The notes beneath the pieces were generated by a model. That model saw only the letters and a program-made list of their open reading frames with translations, ran no database searches and was not told where the DNA came from. Shown here piece after piece: positions 1-11,869 of a stretch of 64,000 nt of DNA. Made by a program: the position numbers and the translations under genes. Positions within the stretch are counted from its first letter, which is position 1. Every line of letters begins with the position of its first letter. The DNA lies in assembly GCF_010015445.1 (NCBI RefSeq), contig NC_053127.1:30249215-30313214 (forward strand), given 5' to 3'. The DNA is from Perca fluviatilis (Eukaryota > Chordata > Actinopteri > Perciformes > Percidae).

Positions 1-44
1 TTTTAAAGAAGATGTGATTATTTTAAAAACCCAATGACATTATA

Positions 45-2290
45 CAGTGGCTTGCATAAGTTTACACACCCATGCTAAAGTTGACTAAAAAGAGGAATAA
101 AAACATCTTTTGGAAATTGATCTTAATGCCTTAATAATAAAAAAAAAAAAATGGAGGAAAAATCCAACCTTTAACCCTTGTGTTGTCTTCCCATCGACCA
201 TGCAACTTATTTTTTTTCCTGGTTAAAATTTCAAATCAAACCTTTTTTTGGTGACATTTTTGTCACTTTCTTTTGAGTTTTTTTGTCACAAATTTTCAAT
301 GTTTTTGTCGATGTTTCTGCACCTTTTCTTTTGGATGTTTTTGTCACTTTTTTCCAGCGTTCTTTGATCATTTTGTAAAGTAGAGATTGGCATGGTTTTA
401 TTTCAGTTAGCCTAATAGCTGGTTTGATTTGCATTGAGAGATGATTTTATGGAAAGTACCCCATGCCAATCTCTAGGTATGGTGAAGGTTATGTGATGAT
501 GGGGGGCTATTTTTTTTTAATTCCAAAAGGCCAATGGAACTTTATCAGGATGCATAGTATCCTGGATCCATGAAATAACTGGCCTTTAAAAATAAAAATC
601 TGCCTGCCTCTATGGGAATTTAACATAGTTAAGGGTGTACTTACTTATGCTCCCTATATTTTAAGGAAGAACATTTATTTATTTACAATACATTATTCAA
701 GAAAATTGGTGTCCTTAAAAAGGTTGGATTTTTACTTATTTTTTGTTTTAAATTAAAAGAGAACTCCGGGCAATTTTTACGTTAATCTTGATCGTTATAC
801 CTATGTGAGTACTGTCTATATAAAAAATAATAAAAAGACGAGCAGAATCGGTGCTAGCAACACGGAGCTAATACAGCTAATGCCCAGAGCTCCCACTCAG
901 CTAAAACTGTAGTTATGGGGGCATAAGATAAAGAGTGTCTTTTTGCCTCTTAACAGACACAAAATGCAATTAAAATGTCAAAAAAAGCCTTACATGACAA
1001 CAAGATGCGTTTAGCAACTTAGCCATTGTTTAAATTCACCTACCCTCTTAGCTGCTAGCTGCCGTCTGGGATGAGTGAGTGTGTTCAGCCAGGCTCCGGT
1101 AATAATCATCACGCAGCAGTTCTGTGTGTATTTGTAGCATATAGGCTATATCCATTTTGTGTGTGATCCATCTGCCGTTGGTGAGTAGAAGTCTTGTCAG
1201 TGTCGATCGTTGTGACAGTTCAAGCCTTCGCGGCGACGAATGGTATTTTATTTCACCCTCAAAAATAGGTAATTGAGCACTGTAGTGGTTATGACCATAT
1301 TAGTGACTATGTAACTACATGGAAACGGACCAAAAAGCCTCTTCCATGTGTTCAATATCTTCTCTATTCTCCATAGTTACGTTACTCCAAGCTTCTTCCC
1401 TTGTGAACACCTCAAATCTTCAACCTCCAGTGTGCAGGTCGCTCCTCCAACCTGCACACTGCTATTTACCTTTTTCATGCTACAACTGAATTCCCACGGG
1501 ACTTCAGACTTATTTTGGTCCGTTTCCATGTAGTTACATATTCACTAATATGGTCATAATCACTACAGTGCTCAATTACCTATTTTTGAGGGTGAAATAA
1601 AATACCATTCGTCGCCGCGAAGGCTTGAACGGTCTTCTGGAAGATATCCACCATGACCAGCGGGCTCTTGTTGGATTGTTGTCGGCAGCGTGAAGCCAGG
1701 AGGGAGGGCAGGAAGCAGAAGCAGGGACGCCAGCCGGGCTTGCTAGCCCGGCTAAGGAAACCACAACGATCGACACTGACAGGACTTCTACTCACCAACG
1801 CCAGATGGATCACACACAAAATGGATATATATGCTACAAAGACACACAGAACTGCTGCGTGATGATTATTACCGGAGCTTGGCTGAACACACTCACTCAT
1901 CCCAGACGGCAGCTAGCAGCTAAGAGGGTAGGTGAATTTAAACAATGGCTAAGTTGCTAAACGCATCTTGTTGTCATGTAAGGGCCCTGTTCATGTTGCA
2001 CAGACATTTTAATTGCATTTTGTGTCTGTTAAGAGGCAAAAAGACACTCTTTATCTTATGCCCCCATAACTGCAGTTTTAGCTGAGTGGGAGCTCTGGGC
2101 ATTAGCTGTATTAGCTCCGTGTTGCTAGCACCGATTCTGCTCGTCTTTTTATTATTTTTTATATAGACAGTACTCACATAGGTATAACGATCAAGATTAA
2201 CGTAAAAATTGCCCAGAGTTCTCCTTTAAAGCATTACGATCAATTTCCAAAAGATTAACTTTAGCATAGGTGTGTAAACTTATGCAAGCC

Positions 2291-2294
<4 letters not shown>
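45..2294. mobile_element. Tc1-like-ended fold-back element (non-autonomous)
   Basis: The ends are inverted copies of each other: CAGTGGCTTGCATAAG at 45 and its complement ending at 2294, continuing inward for about 85 bases. These tips, with a TA just before the left one, are typical of fish Tc1/mariner elements. Inside is a much larger imperfect palindrome: about 759-1335 is complementary to about 1510-2223, around a loop of about 175 bases. The right arm carries roughly 125 extra bases near 1622-1760. A piggyBac-MITE-like fragment (TTAACCCTTGTGTTGTCTTC) sits at 171-190. No transposase is visible. The element lies in the intron after exon 2 of the THAP gene at 2757-4857. Confidence 0.75.

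Positions 2295-2372
<78 letters not shown>
2293..2372. repeat. Compound microsatellite (TG)n-(TATG)n-(TA)n
   Basis: A run of TG dinucleotides passes into TATG units and then TA units, directly abutting the right tip of the fold-back element. The expansion probably erased the right-hand TA target duplication. Confidence 0.95.
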
Positions 2373-2376
<4 letters not shown>

Positions 2377-2756
2377 CCAACAATTTGTGTTAATCCATTG
2401 AGTTACATGTGGTGTGTTTGCATTACATTAATGATTGCACAAATGTATTTCTATTATTCTTCCCCCCCTTATGTAAATGGTTAAGGAACATCAAAAACAC
2501 CTGTGTGTGTTTCAGCTGTTGTATTAAAGTGTATTAGATTGTGCAGGTGTTTCTAATAAAATGGTAATCCAGATTATCCTTGCAGTTGTGAAAACAGCGC
2601 AACAGGTGTTATTAGCCTGCAGTATTTATAAACACTGTTTTTTTATAAACACTAGTGGTACTATAATAACAAACAAAACAGGGAGCCTAATGATCATAGT
2701 GTTATAATAACATACCATACACAAAAAGGGTAATGGGCAGTAGGCTAGCATCTTAC

Positions 2757-4857
2757 CTGATGAGCGATCACAGCGGGCTCAAAGTGCTTTGCACAAAGTC
2801 TGTACAGTTTATGCAACTGCTCAGGTGGTTCTGATGCCAAATCTGGGCGTTGACAGTTGTTCAACCATTGTTTGCATCTGAAAAACACAGGGGAAGAATG
2901 ACATTAATTGTTGGGGTCACATCCATAGACTTAAGAATTAAAGTGAGCATAGTCAAAACGCTTGTGCATCAATATCCTGCACTCTGAATATATTAAATAA
3001 AGACTTAACAGACAAACCCTCGAGCTGTGTTAAAGAGTTTGCTTCAACTTCAACACTGTTCATTGTGATGTTTAATATGGGTGAGCATGGCGACTCTGCA
3101 TTGCTAAATGTCCCCATAGTAGTAGGTCTTAATGGGACCCTACAGGACTGCTTGAGCTAGGCTACTTCCTTGATCTAGTTCGTATGATGGGGAAAACAAT
3201 AAAAGCACAAGAACTTAAAACAAAAAAAACAGGAACAATATTTATTCACTAATTATTACAAGGGGACATTATGTTCTTATTTCAGAGAGTTCAACGTGTT
3301 TACTGAGTGAAGTGGGAAAAAATAGGGAATTGAAACTAATAATATTACAAGTGTATGGCACACATTAAGCAGAGTCAGACACGGTATTATTACATTGTCC
3401 AAATTACTGTATGTACGCTAGCTTTAACAAAAAAACAAACAGCCCATTGCTATGTTGAAAGGATTAATCACTCGGCAAATATAACATCCATACACAACTC
3501 TGTTTGCTAGAGATGCTGTTGATGCTTATTGCACATGCATGGTGCGGTTATGCTACAAGAGGTCATGGCTGCAACAATTGCATGGATTTGGTACACCTAC
3601 TGATACACTTGATTGATTTGTAACAGCCTTGCCTCTGTGTTGGTGATGATATCAAAAGAAAGAAAGAGCTAAGTTGTAAGTTTTTGCTGAAAAGCCTTAC
3701 AATGTTACGTGAGCTATTTGCTTTCATTCCATCTTTTATAATACAATTCATTCATTCCCTCCCTCTCTCTCTCTCGCTCTCAACGGATTGTATTGATGCA
3801 TGCACAGAATAAGTGTGGATGGATTTGCCCACAAGCAAATGAGATTTACTTCTCTCAATTCAACACAATATTAGATGAGAGTACCAGATTAAAAACGAGC
3901 ACACAGAACAAAAAGGCCGGACTACAAACTGCAGGGCTGGACGTGAAATACGTTCAGACCCCGTAATCTTTTCATTCTTTCCTTTGGCTTGGAGGTTACA
4001 TTTCCTGTCCACAGACACAGTGCTGCGATACAGACAGCTGAACTGCAGCTGCCATTCAATCACAGTCCTTAAATCTGTTCTACCGAATAGATTTTTATGG
4101 AACATATACACTCTTATAATTGCGCAATACTACCGGAATCTCAAAAACAAACAAATAACAGCTCGTTAAGTGGTAACACCAGTATAAAAAGGTGGCGCTA
4201 CACTGTAATTTATTCATTGGGACACAACCTGTTAAAAACTACGTAAATATAAGTTTCAACGGATAGTGTTCACAGTGAGCTGTACTGCCCTATTATGGTG
4301 TCTTTTAACGCAGTTTGGAAGTTAATAGCCACGATTATGCCGTCGATGAGGTATTTTATGTTGCTAAGCTAACGTCAGTTCTTCTACTAATGATACCACA
4401 CTGTCGAGACGGTAGGTGTCGTGTATCGATAGCTATTTCAATTACAGCGCAAAAAGTTTTAAACTATGGATTCTTTTGGTTTGTGGCTTAACTGAACACA
4501 AAGATGAACTGATATGAGCCAATACCATACGTTGGTGTCGGTCTCCGAGCCTGAATGAGTGAACGGAGTCTATTTCACATGGACTTTTCTTTCAAGAGTA
4601 CGTTAACGTTAGTCTGCGCCATTTTCGACAGAGTTGTGTCACTGTTAGCCAACATGCTGTTAAGCTAACGCCAGTGCTAACATTGGATGGCTAACACATT
4701 CATTTAGCATGCTCAGTGGCTATTTTTAAACCTCGTTTCAATGAAATAAGAACAACTCTTACCGCTCCGGATCCAAAGGAAAGCTGAAAAGTGGAGGGGA
4801 GTTTTCGGATTCCCCTTGCTGGTAATTACAGTTCGCTGCGGCGCAGCAGTCAGTCAT
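2757..4857 (-). CDS. THAP-domain protein, thap12-like, first two coding exons (partial)
   Basis: Coding exons are 4857-4763 (ATG at 4857) and 2877-2757. They join in phase after a donor GTAAGA and an acceptor TTTTTCAG. The 72 codons give a THAP zinc-finger start: Cys5, Cys10, DPER at 29-32, Trp36 and LCAKHFE with Cys60 and His63, which is the C2CH signature. THAP domains bind DNA in a sequence-specific manner. The second exon closely resembles THAP12 (PRKRIR family) and also the gene 2.4 kb to the right, so this looks like a tandem or dispersed paralogue. The exon with the AVPTIF-type end of the domain is not between 1 and 2750, so it must lie beyond the window edge. The intron between the two exons (2878-4762) shows nothing recognisable. 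THAP family assignment is firm; the exact orthologue is not. Confidence 0.8.
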
Positions 4858-5160
4858 TTTGGACTGCAATGTTGCTAGCTAGCAAGTTAGCTAGCTTAGC
4901 TGGCGGTTGCAAGCTGGCAAGCCTACTGTGAGCAAACCTGCAGGAGTCTACAGAGCCATGCCTCGAGCAAAACCTACAACCGACGCACTTGGAGTTTTAA
5001 CGTTATTTTCGATTGTGTCTCTTTGGTAAACTAAGAACCTACTAATTCCATGCTTTCAAAAGTTGATGTTGCGTGATGAGCCAAGAGTCGCCGAAAGCGT
5101 GTTATCCCATCAACCAGGAACTAGAGCCGTGCTGTACAAAATGTTAACCAGCAGAGGGCA

Positions 5161-5241
5161 CAATGGCACTGTTAGGCCCGGCCAGAGTGATAGAGAAAGA
5201 CATATCTCTATGGCTCTGGGCCCGGCCAAAGAGTTCCATTG
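5161..5241. other. 81-nt imperfect hairpin
   Basis: Two arms of about 35 bases pair around a loop of about 8 bases (AAGACATA). The base of the stem is CAATGG/CCATTG. The middle is GGCCCGGCC matched to GGCCCGGCC with slips. The top is TAGAGA/TCTCTA. The size suits a small-RNA precursor but also a short palindromic transposon relic. No known microRNA is recognised. Confidence 0.55.
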
Positions 5242-5500
5242 TCAAGATAATTCACATCCTATTCTATTTCTAACCGAGCAAAGCATGAAAGTGCCTCAGA
5301 GTCCCAGCGGCCCCAAAACACAGCGTCAAATGGTTTGTGCTAGTTTTTCTTTTGAAAACTTGGCGGTATGCACCACTTAAAGCCCAAAATCAAATAAGGA
5401 ACTTGCAGGTGTATCCATATATATTTGCATATAATTATCTTGGAATACATTTCAATTTATTTTTATTTTTCAATTGAGTAATATATTAATATATTTCATA

Positions 5501-5823
5501 GTCGATTAATCTGTTGATTTTTTTCTCGATTAATCGATTAGATGTTTGATCTATATATCAGAAAATGGTGGATAATGTGGATCGGTGTTTCCCAAAAGCC
5601 CAAGATGACGTCCTCAAATGTCTTGTTTTGTCCACAACTCAAAGATATTCAGTTTACTGTCACAGAGGAGAGAAGCTAGAACAATATTCACATTAAACAA
5701 GCTGGAATCAAAGAATTTTTACTTTTGTCTTAAAAAAATTACCCAAACCGACTAAAAGTTATCAAAATAGTTGGCAGTTAATTTAAAAGTTGACAACTAA
5801 TCGATTAATCGTTGCAGCTCTAG
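5501..5823. mobile_element. hAT-like MITE
   Basis: The right end reads ATCGATTAATCGTTGCAGCT followed by CTAG, the classic tip of a very common fish hAT-type MITE. The left end carries the matching CGATTAATCGATTAG. There is no coding capacity, and the exact left border and target duplication are unclear. Confidence 0.6.
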
Positions 5824-6331
5824 AGTATACCCATGCTCTGGTTGTTTTGGCTGTTGAATAAATACCATATTATTTATAAATTCAAAATAAATGTAGCTGT
5901 TAGTGCCGCTGTTGAGTGCGCTCAATAAATGTATTCTTTGATTTTAAACAGCAGCAACCATAGGCTACTCCGTGCAGAGAACCTCTCACATAATTCTGAG
6001 CTGTTTCGTAATTCAGAAAAACTGATTTTTTTTTTCTTCTTAAAAACTTATCTCAGAAATTCTGAGATAATTATCTCATTAATTCAGAAAAACGGGGCAC
6101 ATATTTGTTTTCTCAAGTGAATGCATTAAGCCTTTGCGATTTCTGCATAGGTATTTTAAGTTTGTAACAGACCTTGTTTCAGAAAAAGGTTGAGAAAAAT
6201 AAAATATACTCACAAATGAGGACCACAAAAGCTTATTAAACCCAAGAGACAACCTCTTTATTAGCGGATCCCTGTTATCCAACTGTTACATGTCAGCAGA
6301 TCACTGGAGTGACACAGCAAAAATACTTTAA

Positions 6332-6913
6332 CCCTTGGGTTGTCTTCGGGTCAAATTTAACCCATTTAAAAAAAAATTATATCATAAATATGTGTTTCTT
6401 ACAACCAAATTGCCCCAAAATAAAATGTATGCATGCACGTTGTATGGAACCCATACAACATTCTTTGCAGGTATAATTAATACTTCCATTGAATTTTGGT
6501 TGTTTTACTCAATTTTATTAGCCTGGATGCCAGCCGAACTTAGCCCCACCCACAAAATTCGAGGTCGACTAGAATCTGAGTAGGACCACTCAGGCTACAA
6601 TTTTATAGCTTTTGAAAAAAACTGGTTTAAATGGTTTTAAAACCGTATCCTGACTAAACTTTGACATAAACCAGTCCGATCTACTCAACATCCTCTGATC
6701 TTAACTATTAGTAAAAAAAAATAGGTATAATTTAATTTCAAGTAGGTATATAGACCATGAATTAAAAAAAATATATAATAAAGAGTGGAAAAAAGTGACA
6801 AAAACGTTTGAAAAAAGTGACAAAAACGTTTAAAAAAAGCACCAAAGAAAGTTCCATTTTTAATTTTGACCCAGAAGGACAAGTTCATGGTGAACGGGAA
6901 GACAACACAAGGG
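6332..6913. mobile_element. piggyBac-type MITE with TTAA target duplication
   Basis: The tips are CCCTTGGGTTGTCTTC at 6332 and GAAGACAACACAAGGG ending at 6913, near-perfect inverted repeats. TTAA flanks both sides (6328-6331 and 6914-6917). CCC tips with TTAA duplications are diagnostic of piggyBac-type transposition. The interior has repeated AAAAAGTGACAAAAACG units and no transposase. It lies just downstream of the 3' end of thap12. Confidence 0.85.
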
Positions 6914-7293
6914 TTAATGAGGCTTACAGGAGTAAATAACTCACACTCTTACAATTTCCGACTTATTTCAACAACAGAGTCGAGAAATGGACTTGAAAAG
7001 CTGCAATCAGGATTCATAACAGATTGGTAACAGAGTGGCCAATACTGGCTGCCCAAAACATAAAATGAAAACAGCATAAAAGGACAAACATTACAAAAAC
7101 TAAATTCAAAGAGGTCGGGTATTTATCACTCAAATGGTGACACTTTGCAAGCCAGTGTCAGTTTCATCACAAAAAGCATAAAGATGCTACTTCAGTATGC
7201 GGGCTCGATAGTAGAAAAAATAAAAATAAAAAAGCTGACTGACTCATTAAAAAAAAGCTGTGGATAATCTGTCCAGAGGCTTAACTACCATAA

Positions 7294-10200
7294 TCACAAC
7301 CCCTCCCTGTCAGGGTATGTCTTCATGTAGACCTCAACCATTGAATCCAGATCATACCCAACATCATTGTTAACGTACAAAAGAGCGAGACTTTTTGATT
7401 TGAATTTGTCAGGTGTGTGCTCCATGTACATCTGGAAGCGCTTGTACGCCACGTCACAGCTGTCCTCCAGAGCCAAGGTGGGCAGGATGCCGATCAGTCT
7501 CAGAACGGCAAGCATGTTTGGGAAGAACTTCACGTCGGCCAGCTGCAGCGTGTCGTGGAGACTGGACGGCAAAGTCTCGCCTTTGCCCTTTTTGCTCCAT
7601 TTGACCCACCAACAGTGCAGCTCGGCGGAGAGGGTCCCTGCGTTAGGGATGTCATTTTTGAACACTTGCACGTTCTCTTCGTCGGGTTCGGTAGACTTGT
7701 ACTGCTCTATGACAGCAGGGACCAGGGAGAGGCATCTCAGAGCCTTCATGTGGTCCTCGCAGAAGAGTTCATTCATTTCTCTGGTGACATGCTCCACCAC
7801 GGGAACAGACAGGTGCTCCTTGTAGTGAGTCTCCGGCCGAACGGCTCCAGAGTCCGACTGGTGCTTTCTCAAGAAGGAGCGCGGGACCGTAACCGGGATC
7901 TCCATCGCAGCAGCTAGGTTGACGGCCTCGTCGTTCCAGAACTCGTGGTACACGTCGATGTTGTCCGACACTTCCTTCAGGGAGTGCAAGACAGCTTTTA
8001 AACTGGCTGCAGCAAAGTGGGCGTCTGCCGCGCTCCCTCGCACGTTCTTCCCAAACGCCTGCGTGAGCGTAAACACGTTTTTCAGCACGACCAGCGCCAT
8101 GACGAACTCAAAATCAGCGAGGGCTTTTGAAATCTCCAAGGCGTTGTGCGTGACTTGATCGTCCCACCTCATGTCCTCATTGTCGTGAACGCTGTCTACG
8201 CAGAGTAGCAATGCCTCCAGGAGATCCCCCGCCACCTCGAATGCATCGTTTCCTCTGGTCCAGTTTGTTCTACAGATCTCCTTCAGTTCCTTGGCCTTCT
8301 CTTCTTTGTCCGGGTAGAAAATCAAAATGGCGTGCTCCAACTCCAACTGCAGCAGAGGGGACTGGCTGAAGAATGACTCAATCCTCCTTAAGGTAGACAT
8401 TACAAGCTGGACCCCTGACAAAGCCATGCCATTTGCCAGTGACAGGTTCAATGGACGAGTAGATCTTAGTGCAAGCACTGCCGTTGGATACCTCTCCTTC
8501 AGTTTGGCAGCAAATCTTCTCATTTGACTAAAATGTGTCCCAGAGAAGGAGTGGGCTTGACCTCTGCACTGTTCCATATCCAAGCCCCATTTGTCAGTCA
8601 AGTCAGACAGAAGTTTCTCCGCTAAGGCGTCTCCATTGCCTTCAAAGGACAAGCATCCGATGAACCTCTCCCGCTGGCAGTTCCACTGGTCCACGTAACG
8701 GAGAAAGACGGGGAGGTACCATTCTCCTGAGATCCTCACCAAGTCACCAGTAAGTAATGAGAAGTGGCCATTTTGTTGAACTTCCTCCATCAGCTTACTG
8801 CGGATGGATTTCTCGCACACCTCAATCAGCTGATTCAGCTGAGCTGAGGAGCAGCACTCCTTATTCGCGTCGTACCTCTTCTTAAGGACTTCATCTCCAC
8901 AATGCATGCGATATTCTAACAATGTCTGAAAGTTGCTTGACCCGAGGCCATCCTGCTTACTATCACCAGGCCCTGTCGGAGGAATGCTCTTCTCTCCCAA
9001 CAGTACGAGAACTTCAAATAATGACTTAAGATACTCTTTGTATTCCTCTTCCTCTGGGACAGTCTTGGCATCTTTCTCAGCTGTCTCTGCTGGAGACGGT
9101 TTGATTTCTAAAGGGAAAAACAAACAGTTGCAAGAAATAAACCAAATGTCGGTGTGGGAGGCATTTGGTTCACCATCATATCAGGTAATAAACGTGTGTG
9201 TGTTTTGATATTTACTACTTACTTTTCCCCCCCTCTTTGTCCGTTTCTTCTGGTCTGACCTACAATAATAGTAAAATTATAAATGTGATGACATTATCAA
9301 ATCAAATTATACAAAATGATTTCCCCCCATTTAAATGAATTTAAGATTTATTTTACCCACCGGCTGTCTACTGCGCTTCACCTGCCCATTTTGAGGTTGG
9401 CTTGGTACATCAAAGATAGTTGGTATGGCATCGTCCTTTAGCACTGTACTCTGAGACACCTGAAAACAGAGTCAAGGGAGAAATTATAAAGCGATAGATA
9501 ACTTTATTGTCTGTCCCAAAGCAGTGACAGAAATTCTCTTTCAACAAGGCTCATTTAAAACACACATTTAAAACATATAAAAACAGCGTCTGTACAGTGG
9601 CTATTGTATGTTGTTCGGAGTGGTCACTGCAGAAGGAATGAAAGATTTCTTGATGATGTTTTTCGGGGCTAGTGGAACTTTGTACCGTCTGCCTGATGGT
9701 AATAACTGGAAAGAGTGGAGCAGTGTGGCCTTCCTTAATTACAGAGCGGTTGTTAAATTCAGATTGTCCTCTGCAGTTTGATCCAAAACCATATGCAACT
9801 TGAAAACATACTATAACTTACACTATAAAATGAAGATTTTTCAAAATGTTTCCCACAAAGTCTGTAGTATCTGCACAACTGGCCTGGTGATTTGTCTATG
9901 AGATCTTGCCTCTGGCATTTTTCAACCCACTTCTTGGACCTGAAAGGAGAAGTTAAACCAAAAAGAGAACAAGTTTAAAAGTCAATGGAATATTTGGATT
10001 TCAAATTTAGTTATGGTTCAGTGTTGTATCAATTCAACAACTGTGAAAGCTGCCCTCCCCCCCCCATCTTTAAATACTAGTAACAATGACGAACAATCTA
10101 ATGATTAACAATACAACAAACAGAAGCATAAAATGTATAAAACAATCCTATAAATGAATGGCTGGTGACACTTATCTCTGTTGTAGATTAGTAAGGCAAT

Positions 10201-11869
10201 GATGTTTCTTTAGCTGAGGATAGGATGAGCTTTTATAAACCACGATGGTTAACAAGTTATTATGTAGCACAGCAGTTCAAATGGGTAAGCAATTTAAAGG
10301 TGCCGTAGGTAGGATTGCGAAGATCCAGGACTTAGCCAAAAAATGTATACATCGACAACTTCTCAGTCCCTCCCCCCTTTCTGCTAAAGCCCAAAATGGT
10401 CTCCTAAGCCCCTCCCTCCACAAGGGAGAATAAATGCGTGTGCATGAGCAGTGATAGACCTTTTTCACGGCAGACATGTTGACATGTCATAGTAGTAAAA
10501 AACACAGGTGTATTAATGATGGCTGCATTCCACTTAGGAGAGGCCCTGGTAGTGTACATGCTGACTCACTGAAATAGCTTACTGGGACACATTGTTAAGG
10601 TTATCAATTTCAGCTGTGCTTTTCCTACTATGACAAGTCAAAATATCTGCTGTGAAAAAGGTCTATGGACACGCAGTTACACCCCCCCGATTGGTGCATC
10701 CGAACAGGCCAGCGGTGGAATTTTGCAAATCGCACTACAGGCTGTAGGTGGTGCCAGAGGAGACAGATTATTTTTAAATGACCTGCTTCATGTAGTTCTA
10801 TTGGAACATAGGGTCAGTTTCAGCAAATATATGACAGAAAGTTAGTTTTATAAGTCTTACCTACTGCACCTTTAAGTTACTCTCTTTAGTTTGATTCACA
10901 AATGCATATTCCTGAAGATGCAATGTATGGATGGATACAGACGCTTATATTATAGTTCATTATACACCAACAACAAGTGAAGTCACTCAAGCAGCCAATG
11001 AAAAAAATAATACATTAGTAGTTTTGCCAAGGTTTAATTCTAGACCTTTTTTCACGGCAGACATTTGGACTTGTCATGGCAGAAAAAAAGCACACAGTGA
11101 AACAAATTTCGCAGCCTGCGTTTCAACTGTTACAGTAACGTCAAGCCATGCTAGTGAGCCAGCATTCAAAATACAACCACCCTGGAACTAGCTCACCTAA
11201 ATGGAATGCCGTCCATTTTGCGGTCGATCAATTCCACATCAATTTCATGAGTTAACGTTACACTTTCCAAAAAAAAGGTCTATTCCAGGTTATGGACTTG
11301 CCCTTTCAGAAATAATATACTAGCCAGATCGGCATCCGCTGCAGTTGCGTAATTAACGTTAGTCCTTTACTACATGCAGCTGTAGTAATGCTATTTTCTA
11401 CGTATGTATTGTGTAACACCGGCTTTGCCAAAACCTTTTAACAACCTGCAAAAGGTCTAGCTAATGATGTGCCAGGTGTGTCTACATTTAGCAAAAAGCA
11501 AGGGCACGTTAATCTGTCAAACTTTTGAATGGAGTTTGCGTGTTGAGAGGTAAATAGCTAGATATAATACATATTCGTAACTGGTTTAATAAAGGACGTG
11601 GTACAGGGCGGAACACATAGCTATATTAAATGTTACTGAAACAAAACTTCAATAATTCAACCAAAGTTACCCTCGTTTCAAAATCTTGTCGTTTGGTTTT
11701 TTTACGTAAAAATAAACACACTGTTCTGGTTAACAGTTAGCTAACGCTGGCTTGAGAGCTTCCTGTTAGCTTTAGCATCTGTAAGTTACCTTTCTGGATC
11801 ATATGGAAACCTGAAGAGAGGGTCGGATTTGCCACTTGTACAGTTCGGCACAACGCAGTGATTCTGCAT
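7294..11869 (-). CDS. thap12: THAP domain-containing protein 12, complete
   Basis: Five coding exons: 11869-11790, 9939-9822, 9459-9361, 9259-9223 and 9107-7294. All junctions are in phase with GT/AG borders and total 2148 bases (715 codons plus stop). Human THAP12, recalled as 761 residues, is similar in length and collinear. The N-terminus is a THAP zinc finger: Cys5, Cys10, DPER 24-27, Trp31, Cys55 and His58, closing with DDAIPTIF at 75-82. The large last exon encodes the acidic linker and the hAT-transposase-derived body, including EYLKSLFEVLVLLGEKSIPP, the CRGQAHSFSG segment, LKNVFTLTQAFGKN and a C-terminal LSAELHCWWVKW dimerisation-like motif. THAP12 was described as a repressor of the kinase inhibitor p58IPK; its molecular role is still thin. 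It is a domesticated transposase, so hAT-like similarity here is host gene, not a live element. Several MITEs occupy intron 1. Confidence 0.95.
10298..10871. mobile_element. TTAA-flanked MITE with a nested element, thap12 intron 1
   Basis: The tips AGGTGCCGTAGGTAGG and CCTACTGCACCT are inverted repeats flanked by TTAA (10294-10297 and 10872-10875). A fragment of the same family lies at about 23020-23155 in stt3a. A second element is nested inside (10455-10665). Confidence 0.7.
10455..10665. mobile_element. MITE with ~40-bp inverted ends, nested
   Basis: Ends TAGACCTTTTTCACGGCAGA and its near complement ending GAAAAAGGTCTA. The terminal TA on each side suggests a Tc1/mariner-type insertion. 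A second copy with the same ends is at 11041-11282. Confidence 0.65.
11041..11282. mobile_element. Second copy of the TAGACCTTTTTTCACGG MITE
   Basis: Starts TAGACCTTTTTTCACGGC and ends AAAAAAAAGGTCTA. Same family as 10455-10665, in the same thap12 intron, with diverged interior. Confidence 0.6.

Larger units (their letters stand above)
4858..6327. other. Intergenic region upstream of the thap12-like gene
   Basis: This is the promoter side of the minus-strand THAP gene. It holds a long hairpin at 5161-5241 and a hAT-like MITE at about 5501-5823. The 105-codon open frame at 5063-5380 runs through the hairpin and has no recognisable domain, so I do not call it a gene. Confidence 0.6.

Noticed and set aside
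1576..1900. Minus-strand open frames with a signal-like start
   Set aside because: They fall inside the arm of the fold-back element and have no transposase motif.
5161..5241. Identification of the hairpin as a miR-183 family gene
   Set aside because: Only a short seed-like word matches; the remaining mature sequence does not.
5063..5380. 105-codon open frame on plus
   Set aside because: It overlaps the hairpin, has no domain, no splice partners and no sign of conservation; probably chance.
6335..6583. 82-codon open frame after thap12
   Set aside because: It is contained in the piggyBac-type MITE and encodes nothing recognisable.
7367..7917. Plus-strand open frames of 152 and 166 codons
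   Set aside because: They lie antisense inside the long thap12 exon, which explains both.
7294..9107. Active hAT transposase
   Set aside because: The frame is spliced to a THAP domain and collinear with host THAP12; no terminal repeats flank it.
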